A stretch of 64,000 bases of DNA from a bacterium (GTDB taxonomy: Bacteria > Myxococcota > UBA727 > JAUIJE01). Under the pieces are notes generated by a model that saw nothing but the letters and a program-made list of their open reading frames with translations, was not told where the DNA came from and did no database searches. The first letter of the stretch is position 1, and each line of letters starts with the position of its first letter. Below are positions 50,050 to 57,686 of the stretch, in pieces. A program made the position numbers and the translations under genes. The stretch spans positions 372,001-436,000 of the forward strand of contig JAUIJE010000001.1 in assembly GCA_030431455.1 (NCBI GenBank). Reading direction: 5' to 3'.

Positions 50050-51213
50050 ATGCACGGTTTTTCGCTCACTCCCTCGCGAACCCTCTCGGCCCTGATCGCG
50101 GCCTCATTGTTGCTGGTCGCGGCCCCCGCCGCCCACGCCACCCCCGACGAGGGGGAGGTCCGGGCCTCGATGGTCTCGCTGTTTGCATCGTTGCGCTACG
50201 TGCTCATCGCCACGTCCACCGCCCACGACGGCGACAAGGCCCTGGACCCCGCGGTGCTCAAAGAGATCAACCACATCCGCAACAACGCCCACCTCGTCGA
50301 GCGCCACTTCGCGGCCCAGGACTCGGACGCGACCTTCTTCGCCCGGCGGGTGCGCCGGACCGCGGCGTCCCTGCAGCACTACTATGGCAAGCAGGATCAC
50401 GACCGGGTGCGCCACGTGGTCCACAACCTCGTCGACAGCTGCATGTTCTGTCATGTGCGGCTGCCGGACCGGACCGACTCCTTGATGTCGCGCGGCTTTC
50501 TGCAAAACGACGACCTGCAAAAGCTCCCGCTGCCCGCCCGGGCCCGGGCGCTGGCCGCCACCCGGCAGTTCGACGCGTCGTCGCAGGCGTGGGAACAGGC
50601 GTTCGCCCAGATGCCGGCCAAGCCGTTCCCCGACTATCGCGAAGACCTCGTCGACTACCTGACCGTGCGCGTGCGGGTGAAAGAAGACACCGCCCGGCCG
50701 GCCGAGACCCTCGAACAGCTCGCGGGCAAAAAGGGACTGCACAAAGAGGACAAGGCGCTGCTCACCCAGTGGGCGACGGCGCTGCGCCAGGCCCACAACC
50801 CCGGGCTCGCCTCGCGCACCGACCTCGAGCGCTGTGAGGCCCACGCCTTGGCCGCCGAGACCCACCGGGACGCGCCCGCCGACGAGCGCGCGCTGATCTA
50901 CTCGATCCTGGCGTCGGCCTCCTGCTACATGGCGGCCTCCCCCCGGGCCCCCGCGGCCCAGCGCGCCCAGGCGTATTTTTATCTCGCGGAGTCGGAAAAA
51001 CAGATCCTCGGGGCGCGGGACCCGGGCCGGATCGAAGACCGGCTCGAGCACGCCATCCGTTTGGCGCCACACAGTGACATTGCGGACCGCAGCTACCACA
51101 CACTGGAGGAGTGGGTGGTGGCGCAGAACACCGGCAGCTCCGGCACCCACATGCCCGGCGATGTACGCGAGCGGTTGCGGGCGCTGGAGAAGCTCGCCCA
51201 GCCGAAGCGGTAG
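50050..51213 (+). CDS. Exported mono-haem cytochrome c-like protein
   Basis: 387 residues. A signal peptide (about 1-31, ending AHA-T) is followed by a helical domain with one haem c motif, CMFCH (131-135). The remaining 230 residues are alpha-helical without a second haem. AAAGG lies before ATG 50050. It is probably a periplasmic electron carrier or sensor; the partner is unknown. The stop codon is one base from the stop of the convergent sigma factor gene. Confidence 0.78.
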   Translation: MHGFSLTPSRTLSALIAASLLLVAAPAAHATPDEGEVRASMVSLFASLRYVLIATSTAHDGDKALDPAVLKEINHIRNNAHLVERHFAAQDSDATFFARRVRRTAASLQHYYGKQDHDRVRHVVHNLVDSCMFCHVRLPDRTDSLMSRGFLQNDDLQKLPLPARARALAATRQFDASSQAWEQAFAQMPAKPFPDYREDLVDYLTVRVRVKEDTARPAETLEQLAGKKGLHKEDKALLTQWATALRQAHNPGLASRTDLERCEAHALAAETHRDAPADERALIYSILASASCYMAASPRAPAAQRAQAYFYLAESEKQILGARDPGRIEDRLEHAIRLAPHSDIADRSYHTLEEWVVAQNTGSSGTHMPGDVRERLRALEKLAQPKR

Positions 51214-51214
51214 C

Positions 51215-51781
51215 TCAGACCGCGAACAAGGCGCGGGTGGGGGTGAGCTGCCGCTGCAGCACCTGCCGTGCGCGGTGCAGGCGGGTCTTGATCGCGGCCG
51301 GGGACAGGCCGACGTCGTCGGCGACCTGCTGCGTCGACCAGCCTTGCTCGAGCCGCAGGATGACGATGCGCTGGTCGGTGTCCGACAACGCGCCCACCGC
51401 CTCGGCGAGCACTTCACGCAGTCTCATTTGGTCGAGCTGGGCGTCGGCCGAGGGCGGGGGCTCGGCGGCTTTTTGCACCGCGTGTTCGGCCACGCTCGGG
51501 ACCATGGCGTCGAGGCTGTCGGCGCCCTTGCGGCGCTTCTTGCGCAGGTGCATCAGCGCGGTGTTGTAGGTGATGCGGTACATCCAGCTGGTGGCCTCGG
51601 CCCGGCCTTCGAACTTGTCGGCGGCGCGGATGGCGTTGACGAAAGCTTGTTGGACCACGTCCTCGGCGTCGGCCGCGGAGCGCACCACACGACGAGCGAC
51701 GGCCAGCAGCTGGGGGCGCGCCTGCTCGAACAGGGTGTGGAAATCGAGGTCGTCGGGAGCGGTCGATCGTTCGGTGTTCAT
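51215..51781 (-). CDS. ECF-type sigma factor
   Basis: 188 residues with sigma-70 region 2 (AEDVVQQAFVNAIRAADKFEGRAEATSWMYRITYNTALMHLRKKRR) and region 4 (ALSDTDQRIVILRLEQGWSTQQVADDVGLSPAAIKTRLHRAR). No anti-sigma gene is adjacent. AGGAGTG precedes the ATG. Its promoter carries three nnACA direct repeats like those recognised by CarH proteins, and a CarH-like gene lies immediately upstream on the same strand, so light/cobalamin control of the sigma factor is inferred. Confidence 0.93.
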   Translation of the reverse strand: MNTERSTAPDDLDFHTLFEQARPQLLAVARRVVRSAADAEDVVQQAFVNAIRAADKFEGRAEATSWMYRITYNTALMHLRKKRRKGADSLDAMVPSVAEHAVQKAAEPPPSADAQLDQMRLREVLAEAVGALSDTDQRIVILRLEQGWSTQQVADDVGLSPAAIKTRLHRARQVLQRQLTPTRALFAV

Positions 51782-51791
51782 GTCTCACTCC

Positions 51792-51839
51792 TGTCCAGTT
51801 AACTCTGGACATATTAGAGACAAATATGGACAGGGTCAA
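51792..51839 (-). promoter_or_regulatory. ECF sigma promoter overlapped by triplicate (T/G)nnACA operator
   Basis: On the minus strand the -35 is TTGACC (51839-51834) and the -10 TAATAT (51816-51811), with a 17-base spacer. On the plus strand TGGACA occurs at 51806 and 51827, exactly 21 bases apart, with GAGACA at 51817 between, giving three repeats 11 and 10 bases apart. TGTCCAG at 51792-51798 makes an inverted repeat with the first. A repressor here would block RNA polymerase. Confidence 0.7.
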
Positions 51840-51885
51840 GCGGTGGGAGATCGCCGAGCGACGGCCCACAGAGCCGTGGATTGGC

Positions 51886-51924
51886 TTTGCCTATCGCTAG
51901 ATAGGCAAAATATAGGCATATTTT
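51886..51924. promoter_or_regulatory. Two adjacent perfect palindromes between carH and the sigma gene
   Basis: TTTGCCTATC-GCTA-GATAGGCAAA (51886-51909, 10-bp arms) is followed by AAAATAT-AGGC-ATATTTT (51907-51924, 7-bp arms). They lie just after the carH stop and about 105 bases before the sigma start. They may be a terminator for carH or a further operator. The AT content is far above the window average. Confidence 0.55.
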
Positions 51925-51934
51925 GGAGTCTTGG

Positions 51935-52852
51935 TCAGCTGCTGCGCGCGAGCTGGCGGGCGGTTTTCAGCAACCCGGGCAAGTCGACGTAGGAGACATT
52001 GTCCAGATTTAGCGCGTTCGCGAGGGCCGGTCCGGCGTCGCCGCCCAGGTAGACGTGCGCCCGCGCGGGCAAGCTCTGCGACAGCGCGGCGCGGAGCGCA
52101 TCGACGGTGGCGTCGGTCGGCGCGAGGGTCGCGGCCAGGGCCACGAACCGCGGCCGGCGGGTCTCGATGACCTGCCCAAGCTCGTCCGCGGGCAGATCCG
52201 CGCCGAGGTAGAGCACTTGGAGCCCCACGTGTTGCAGCAGGATCGCGGACGCGAGCAGGCCCGCCTCGTGGCGCTCGCCGGGGGTGCAGGCACAGACCAC
52301 CAGCGGGCCCGACGGCTCGGCCTGGTTGGCGAGGATGCTCATCATCCGGCTGGTGACCAAACGCTCGATGAAGTGTTCGCTCGCCACCGACAAGGTCCCC
52401 GCGTGCCAGCGGTCGCCGACCTCGACGAGCAACGGCAGGTAGAGGCCGAGCACGACCTCGAGCGCGTGCCGGTGGAGGCCAGGGCGGTCGAGGAGCTCGG
52501 CCGCGCGGGTGTTGTCGAAGGTCGCCGCGGCCTCGAGCAGGTCCTGCAGGATGTCGTCGAACTCCGGCACCCGGCTGTCCACCGGGGTCTGGCCCGCTGA
52601 GGCCAGGATCGCCTCCGGGCCCATCTTGGACAGGCGCCCGATGCGCTCGCCGCCGTCGACCAAGGTTTTCAACGCCGACAAAACCTGGACATCGTGCTCG
52701 GAGTAGACCCGGTGCCCGCCGGGGGTGCGGGTGGGTTGGATGACTTGGTACCGGCGCTCCCAAATGCGCACGGTCTCGACGGGCACGCCGCTTTTTTCGC
52801 TCGCGCCGCCGATGCTGTAGGTCTTCTCGCCGTTTTCGCTCAGGGGGGGCAT
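51935..52852 (-). CDS. carH: CarH/LitR-like MerR regulator with B12-binding photoreceptor domain
   Basis: 305 residues. The MerR-type helix-turn-helix is at 11-60 (SIGGASEKSGVPVETVRIWERRY). A B12-binding helical cap follows, with Trp149-x9-Glu159-His160, the W-x9-EH signature of CarH photoreceptors. The cobalamin domain contains the lower axial ligand His195 in ERHEAG (ExHxxG type). In Thermus and Myxococcus such proteins bind adenosylcobalamin, repress DNA in the dark and release it on light. It is divergent from the VKOR operon, with repeated TGGACA boxes between, and lies upstream of the sigma factor. Confidence 0.92.
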   Translation of the reverse strand: MPPLSENGEKTYSIGGASEKSGVPVETVRIWERRYQVIQPTRTPGGHRVYSEHDVQVLSALKTLVDGGERIGRLSKMGPEAILASAGQTPVDSRVPEFDDILQDLLEAAATFDNTRAAELLDRPGLHRHALEVVLGLYLPLLVEVGDRWHAGTLSVASEHFIERLVTSRMMSILANQAEPSGPLVVCACTPGERHEAGLLASAILLQHVGLQVLYLGADLPADELGQVIETRRPRFVALAATLAPTDATVDALRAALSQSLPARAHVYLGGDAGPALANALNLDNVSYVDLPGLLKTARQLARSS

Positions 52853-52897
52853 ATGGCAGTTCCGGGATGTAGGTTCTGCAGTGTTCGATGACCGGCC

Positions 52898-52955
52898 TGG
52901 ACAATGGTTACATATCCCTGGACAGGAGCGGGCGTCCAGCCCATTTTTGTCCAGG
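52898..52955. promoter_or_regulatory. CarH-type operator region between carH and the VKOR operon
   Basis: CTGGACA at 52898 and 52919 are direct repeats 21 bases apart with GTTACA at 52908 between, repeating the spacing in the ECF sigma promoter. An inverted TGTCCAG lies at 52949. On the minus strand TGGACG-N18-TATGTA (about 52939-52910) could be the carH promoter. The region is shared by carH and the divergent VKOR gene. Confidence 0.65.
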
Positions 52956-53001
52956 TGTGCCCGGCCCCAGCCCCGCTGTAGACTCGCGCCGAGGAGGCGC
53001 C

Positions 53002-54330
53002 GTGCCTGACTACCCCAGCCAGATGAACGAGCCGAACATCCTGCCCGACGACCTCGACCTCCCCGCGGAGGGGCGCCCCGCCGAGCGCAGCACCGCGGCC
53101 TACGAGTACTCGATCAACGCGTCCACCATGGGCAGCAGCCCCGATCAGGCCAGAAAGCTGCTGTATGGCTCGGCCGCGGCCGCGTTTTTGGGCGCGTTGT
53201 TCTCTGGCTTCTCCACGTCCGATTTCGTCGCCCACCTCGACCGGCAGGTGCACTCGATCCACTGCTCGTTCATCCCGGGGGCCTCGGCCCAGCTCGGCGA
53301 GAGCGGGTGCCGGACGGTGATGATGAGCCCGTACAGTTCGCTGTTCCGCGAGAGCATGTGGGGGGGCCTGCCCATCAGCCTGCTGGCGTTGGCGGTGTTT
53401 TGTTACCTGTTGGCGCGGAGCGTGACGTTCTCCCTCGAGAACACCCTGACCAAGCGCCACACCACCTATCTGCTCGCGGCCTGGACGCTCCCGGTGATCA
53501 TGAGCGTCATCTACGGGCTCATCTCCGCCAGTGCCATTGGCGCCTTGTGCAAGCTCTGCGTCGGCGTCTACCTGACCTCGGCGGTGGGGTGGGGGGCGGC
53601 GTTTTTGGCCCACCGCAAGGCCCCCGTCGAGGTGGGCGACCATCTCGGCGCGTGGGGGCGTTGGTTCGCGGTGGGCTGCGCCTACGTGCTCACCATGGTG
53701 CTGATCTTTTTGGTGTTCTCGCCCAAGGACGTGGCCCCCGCCAATGGGTGTGGATCGCTGGTCAAGCGCAGCGACGACGCGGGCATCATGCTCACCCTGC
53801 ACCAAGGCCGGGGCCAGGCGGACGCGGTGGCGGTGCTCGACCCGCTCTGCCCCGCCTGCCGGGCGTTCGACAAGCGCATCGCGGCCAGCGGGCTGCACGA
53901 CGAGCTGGCGATGAAGACCGTGCTCTTCCCGCTCGACAACAGCTGCAACTGGATGGTCAAAGACGCCCTGCACCCGGGGGCGTGCAAGGTCTCGGAGGCG
54001 CTTCTGTGCGATGAGCAACGCGCCCCCGAGGTCATGGCCTGGGCCTTCGAGCACCAAGAAGAGATCAAGGACAAAGCCAAGACCAACCCCAAATCTGTGC
54101 ACAGCGATCTGCTCAAGCAGTTCCCGCACCTCAAGGGATGCCTCGGCAGCGGTCGCATCAAAAACAAGCTCAACAAAAGCCTGCGCTGGGCGGTGGCCAA
54201 CGCGTTGCCGGTGTTGACCCCCCAGCTGTTCGTCGAGGGCACGCGGGTGTGCGACGAGGACACCGACCTCGGCCTCGAGTACACCGTGGCCGCGATGGTG
54301 GACGCGGCGAAGTCGAAAGGGGGCCGCTGA
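53002..54330 (+). CDS. Vitamin K epoxide reductase (VKOR)-thioredoxin fusion
   Basis: 442 residues from GTG 53002, with GAGGAGG before it. The N-terminal VKOR domain has about four to five helices with Cys88, Cys103 and the active CKLC pair (183-186). A periplasmic thioredoxin/DsbA-like domain follows, with CPAC (283-286) and further Cys residues. Such fusions couple disulphide formation in exported proteins to quinone reduction, replacing DsbB and DsbA. It is the first gene of a coupled set with an OmpA-like and a TlpA-like gene, fitting the many Cys-rich exported proteins in this window. Confidence 0.9.
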   Translation: MPDYPSQMNEPNILPDDLDLPAEGRPAERSTAAYEYSINASTMGSSPDQARKLLYGSAAAAFLGALFSGFSTSDFVAHLDRQVHSIHCSFIPGASAQLGESGCRTVMMSPYSSLFRESMWGGLPISLLALAVFCYLLARSVTFSLENTLTKRHTTYLLAAWTLPVIMSVIYGLISASAIGALCKLCVGVYLTSAVGWGAAFLAHRKAPVEVGDHLGAWGRWFAVGCAYVLTMVLIFLVFSPKDVAPANGCGSLVKRSDDAGIMLTLHQGRGQADAVAVLDPLCPACRAFDKRIAASGLHDELAMKTVLFPLDNSCNWMVKDALHPGACKVSEALLCDEQRAPEVMAWAFEHQEEIKDKAKTNPKSVHSDLLKQFPHLKGCLGSGRIKNKLNKSLRWAVANALPVLTPQLFVEGTRVCDEDTDLGLEYTVAAMVDAAKSKGGR

Positions 54331-55007
54331 TGAACCCCAAAACCGTGGCGGTGATGGCCACCGGGGTGTTCCTCCCCGGGATTTTGTTGCTGTACTGGTT
54401 GATGAGCGCGGACCAAGCGATGCAGAAGGCCCCGCCCACCGCGGCGGAGGTGGCCATCGCCAGCGTGGCCGAGGACGATTACTGCACCCCGGAGCTGAAG
54501 AAGATCCTCCGCCGGGTCGCGGGGGCGTGCGGTCTGCTCGAGGGCGCGGGCCGGGGGTGCGCGCCCGCCGACGTGAAGAAGGTCGCGTCGCTGTCGGGGG
54601 CGGACTTCAACGCGCTGTTTGTGCCCATGGCCGAGCGGGTCTCGATCGTGCAGTTTGATTCGAACCAGACCGAGGTCGACCCCGACGGGCAGAGGGCGGT
54701 GGAGGCGGCCTGGGCGGAAAAGCGCGGGGCGAGCTTCTTTTTTGTGGTCAGCCGGGCCAGCCCCGACGGGGACGCCGCCTACAACCAGATGCTCAGCCAG
54801 CAACGGGCCGAGTCCGTGCTCCAGCACCTGGAGACCAAATACGACGACCCCGACCTGAAGAAGGAAGTGGGCCTGATGAGCTTGGGCGAAGAGTTCGCGC
54901 AGCTGGGGCAGGAGTTCTGCGATTGGCGGCGCAGCCGGGACGGCAGCTGCAACCAGACCGAGATCAACCGCTCGGCGTTCGTGGCCTGGATCGACTGTGC
55001 GATTTAG
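54330..55007 (+). CDS. Membrane-anchored OmpA-like protein
   Basis: 225 residues whose ATG overlaps the VKOR stop (TGATG at 54328-54332). One N-terminal transmembrane segment (about 5-25) anchors a periplasmic part. The C-terminal half resembles an OmpA/peptidoglycan-binding domain: VQFDSNQTEVDPDGQRAVEAAW, then the NQMLSQQRAESVLQHL helix. Several Cys residues (e.g. CGLLEGAGRGC, CDWRR) could be VKOR substrates. It probably links the folding apparatus to the cell wall. Confidence 0.72.
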   Translation: MNPKTVAVMATGVFLPGILLLYWLMSADQAMQKAPPTAAEVAIASVAEDDYCTPELKKILRRVAGACGLLEGAGRGCAPADVKKVASLSGADFNALFVPMAERVSIVQFDSNQTEVDPDGQRAVEAAWAEKRGASFFFVVSRASPDGDAAYNQMLSQQRAESVLQHLETKYDDPDLKKEVGLMSLGEEFAQLGQEFCDWRRSRDGSCNQTEINRSAFVAWIDCAI

Positions 55008-55614
55008 TGTTGCCATACCATTGTTCGCCCTGGTGGTCGTCGCGCCCGGCGGCTGCAAGGACAAGGCGGCGGACGCCCCGGCCCCGGATCGGTTCCAGGC
55101 GGTCAAAGCCTCGGAGGGCGCGGTGAAGACCGCCCAGAAGGCGTTTTGCGAACACGCCTACGACAAGACCGGCGACAACGTGCGCGCGTTCATCGCCCCC
55201 GCCGAGCGGCAGGTGCCGGTCGAGGTCAGCGCGGCCCGGGAGGCCAAGAGTTGGCGGTGGGTCAATCTCTGGGCCACCTGGTGCACGCCCTGCATCGAGG
55301 AGTTCCCCTTGCTGAAAAAGTGGCAAGCAGCCCTGACCAAGGACGCGGCCCCGGTCGAGCTCGAGCTGTGGAGCATCGACGAGGACGAGGCCAAGCTGAA
55401 GGATTGGCTGGCGGAAAAGACCCCGCCCGGCGAGGTGCATTGGTTGGCCGAGGGCGCGCTGGCGGCGACGTTCGAGAGCTTCGGCATCGAGCCGGACAGC
55501 GCCATCCCCGTGCACCTTTTGGTGGACCCCCAGGACCAGATCCGCTGCGTGCGGGTGGGGGCGGTGCACGACAGCGACTACGGCAAGGTGCGCACCATCG
55601 TGCAGGGCGGGTGA
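54997..55614 (+). CDS. TlpA/ResA-like thioredoxin lipoprotein
   Basis: 205 residues from GTG 54997, overlapping the previous gene by 11 bases. The lipobox is APGGC (Cys20). The thioredoxin active site is WCTPC (Cys96/Cys99) after NLWATW. Proteins of this type reduce disulphides in apocytochrome c or other exported proteins. Paired with the oxidising VKOR fusion, the operon has both an oxidase and a probable reductase or isomerase. Confidence 0.88.
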   Translation: MRFSVAIPLFALVVVAPGGCKDKAADAPAPDRFQAVKASEGAVKTAQKAFCEHAYDKTGDNVRAFIAPAERQVPVEVSAAREAKSWRWVNLWATWCTPCIEEFPLLKKWQAALTKDAAPVELELWSIDEDEAKLKDWLAEKTPPGEVHWLAEGALAATFESFGIEPDSAIPVHLLVDPQDQIRCVRVGAVHDSDYGKVRTIVQGG

Positions 55615-55686
55615 CGTCGACGAGGTGTGACCCGAGAAAGGCCGCCTGGGTTCACCCCGGGGCCGACCCGTGACAGGCTTTTGCCC

Positions 55687-56139
55687 ATGAGCGACGACGG
55701 CCAAGACCAGCCCTTTGATTGCCAAGACTGCGGCGCGTGCTGCCATCTGCCGGCCAAGTTCTTGGACGACCCCGCGCGCTACGTCGACGTGTACCCCGAC
55801 GACGAGATTCGCCGGGACGTCAAGCACCGCACCAAGCTGCGGCAGGTGGCCGAGTACCGCGGCCAAGGCTACTGGGGGCTCAAGATGACCGACGGGGACA
55901 AGCCCCGCTGTCAGCAGCTCGACGGGGTGCTCGGCGAGCGCGTGGGCTGCACCATGTACGAGCTGCGCCCGACGCCGTGTCGTACGTTCACCGCTGGCAC
56001 CGTGCGTTGTGTCGAGGCCCGGACCCGGATGGGCATCCCCACCCCGGAGGATTTTGTGCCCACCGACATCGACGCGCAGCCCAAAAACACCGTCGAGCGC
56101 ATGCTGGGCAAGCCGCGCTGGTTGCGCTCCGAGGAGTAG
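55687..56139 (+). CDS. YkgJ-family Cys-cluster protein (second copy)
   Basis: 150 residues. The cluster motifs FDCQDCGACCH, a central CTMYELRPTPCRTF and a late C are as in the protein at 39849, with about the same spacing, so the two are paralogues. They probably bind zinc or an iron-sulphur cluster; the function is unknown. No clear Shine-Dalgarno or -10 in the leaderless position is seen. It lies 72 bases after the TlpA-like gene, so co-transcription is possible. Confidence 0.87.
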   Translation: MSDDGQDQPFDCQDCGACCHLPAKFLDDPARYVDVYPDDEIRRDVKHRTKLRQVAEYRGQGYWGLKMTDGDKPRCQQLDGVLGERVGCTMYELRPTPCRTFTAGTVRCVEARTRMGIPTPEDFVPTDIDAQPKNTVERMLGKPRWLRSEE

Positions 56140-56146
56140 CGTCTGG

Positions 56147-57622
56147 CTACCAAGCGGTGGGTTTGTAGTCCTTGAGGAACAGGCCCCAGAGGTGCTCGCC
56201 GGTGTTGGCCCCGTGGAAGATCGGGTCCACGATGCGGGCGGCGCCGTCCACGATGTCCAGCGGCGGCGAGAATCTGTGCATAGCCGCTTTCTCTTCCGCG
56301 AGGTGGGCGGGGTCCTCGTCGGTGACCCAGCCGGTGTCCACCGCGTTCATGTGGATCCCGTCCATGCGGTAGTCGGGGGCGGACGTGCGGGTGAGCATGT
56401 TGAGCGCGGCCTTGGCCATGTTGGTGTGGGGGTGCTTGTCGGTTTTGTGTTCTTTGTAGAACTGCCCCTCCATCGCCGAGACATTGACGATGTGCAGGTC
56501 GCGCGCGCGGTGGCGGGTCATCAGGGGCTTGAGCCGCTTGGACAGGACGAAGGGGGCCACCGCGTTGACCAAGAAGACCTCGAGCAGCTCGACGGTGGGC
56601 ACCTCCGCGAGGGTCAGGCGCCAGCTGTTGTGTTCGCGCAGGTCCACCTGCTGGAGGTCTTTGTCGAGCAGCCCGTCGGGGAACAGCTCCCGCGGCCCCT
56701 CGCCGCCGTCGCCGAGCAAGCGGTCGGCGGGGGAGGCGAGCTGGGACAGCTCGGCGGGGGCGGGCAGGGCTTGCTGCTTCAGGTGGGCGTGGTGGGCCTC
56801 GACCAAGGCGCGCTCGGCCGCGGGCAGGGCGTCGAGCGGGCGGCGTTCGTCGTCGAGCAGATGCGCGTAGAAGCCCGGCGGGCGCCGTACGGTCTGACAC
56901 GCGTTGTGAATGATGTAGTCGAGACGGGGCAGGTCGCGCTCGAGGCTCTCGGCCAAGGCTTCGACCGAGGGCGTGTGGCGCAGGTCGCAGCCGTAGATCG
57001 AGAGCCGGTCTTTGAAGGTGTCGAAATCCGCCTCGGCCGCGAAGCGTTTGGCCGCGTCGTGCACAAACCGCGTGGTCACGACGACGTGCGCCCCGTTGCG
57101 CAGCAGCATGATCACGGCCTGGTACCCGATCTTGACCCGGCCCCCGGTGACGAGCGCGACCCGTCCGGCGAGGTCGGCGCGGGGCGAACGTTTTTGTTGG
57201 TTGAAGTCGCCACAGGCCGGGCACATCTGGTCGTAGAACGCGTGTACCTCGTCGTACTTCTCTTTGCACACGTAGCAGCGGCGCTCGTCGGTGTAGCGCG
57301 GCCGTTCGCCGGTGCCCTGACCGGTGCCGAGGGCGAGGGGGGGCGTTTGGTAGACCTTGCGTTCGCGCTCGACGCGCAGGCCGGTCTTTTCCCGGAGCGA
57401 CTCGTTGTGGGCGCGTTTGTCGAGGACCTTTTTTTTGCGCAGGGCTTTGACCAGCCGCTTGCGCGCCATCTTGTCTGGCCGCATCACGATCCCGGCCGCG
57501 GTCTGGAGCGCCTTGCGCTGCTCCTGTGAAAACTGCGCCATCACCGCGAGGTCATCGGCCACGGCCTCGAGCACCCGGATGCAGGTCGCGAGCTCCTCAT
57601 CGTCGAACGGCGGCTGGTCCAT
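56147..57622 (-). CDS. SDR-family oxidoreductase with N-terminal zinc ribbon
   Basis: 491 residues from ATG 57622; an earlier in-frame ATG at 57658 is rejected because TATGCC (57635-57630) looks like the -10. Residues about 100-150 carry two Cys pairs, CYVC and CPAC, a probable zinc ribbon. The SDR domain begins with VALVTGGRVKIGYQ (TGxxxxIG) and has NVSAMEG. At the usual YxxxK position it reads TNMAK, so the catalytic Tyr seems to be Thr. The substrate is unknown; the long N terminus is unusual for SDRs. It is divergent from tesB with overlapping promoters. Confidence 0.85.
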   Translation of the reverse strand: MDQPPFDDEELATCIRVLEAVADDLAVMAQFSQEQRKALQTAAGIVMRPDKMARKRLVKALRKKKVLDKRAHNESLREKTGLRVERERKVYQTPPLALGTGQGTGERPRYTDERRCYVCKEKYDEVHAFYDQMCPACGDFNQQKRSPRADLAGRVALVTGGRVKIGYQAVIMLLRNGAHVVVTTRFVHDAAKRFAAEADFDTFKDRLSIYGCDLRHTPSVEALAESLERDLPRLDYIIHNACQTVRRPPGFYAHLLDDERRPLDALPAAERALVEAHHAHLKQQALPAPAELSQLASPADRLLGDGGEGPRELFPDGLLDKDLQQVDLREHNSWRLTLAEVPTVELLEVFLVNAVAPFVLSKRLKPLMTRHRARDLHIVNVSAMEGQFYKEHKTDKHPHTNMAKAALNMLTRTSAPDYRMDGIHMNAVDTGWVTDEDPAHLAEEKAAMHRFSPPLDIVDGAARIVDPIFHGANTGEHLWGLFLKDYKPTAW

Positions 57623-57629
57623 GGCCCGG

Positions 57630-57680
57630 GGCATAGCCGGCTCGTGCGCCCTCGTCATGGGGGACTGGCTGGGCTATTTC
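57630..57680. promoter_or_regulatory. Overlapping divergent promoters of SDR and tesB genes
   Basis: Plus strand: TCGTCA (57652-57657), 17-base spacer, TATTTC (57675-57680), then six bases to the tesB ATG. Minus strand: ATGACG (57658-57653), 17-base spacer, TATGCC (57635-57630), then seven bases to the SDR ATG. The two -35 elements lie on the same seven base pairs, so only one polymerase could bind at a time. Confidence 0.65.
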
Positions 57681-57686
57681 GAGGCC

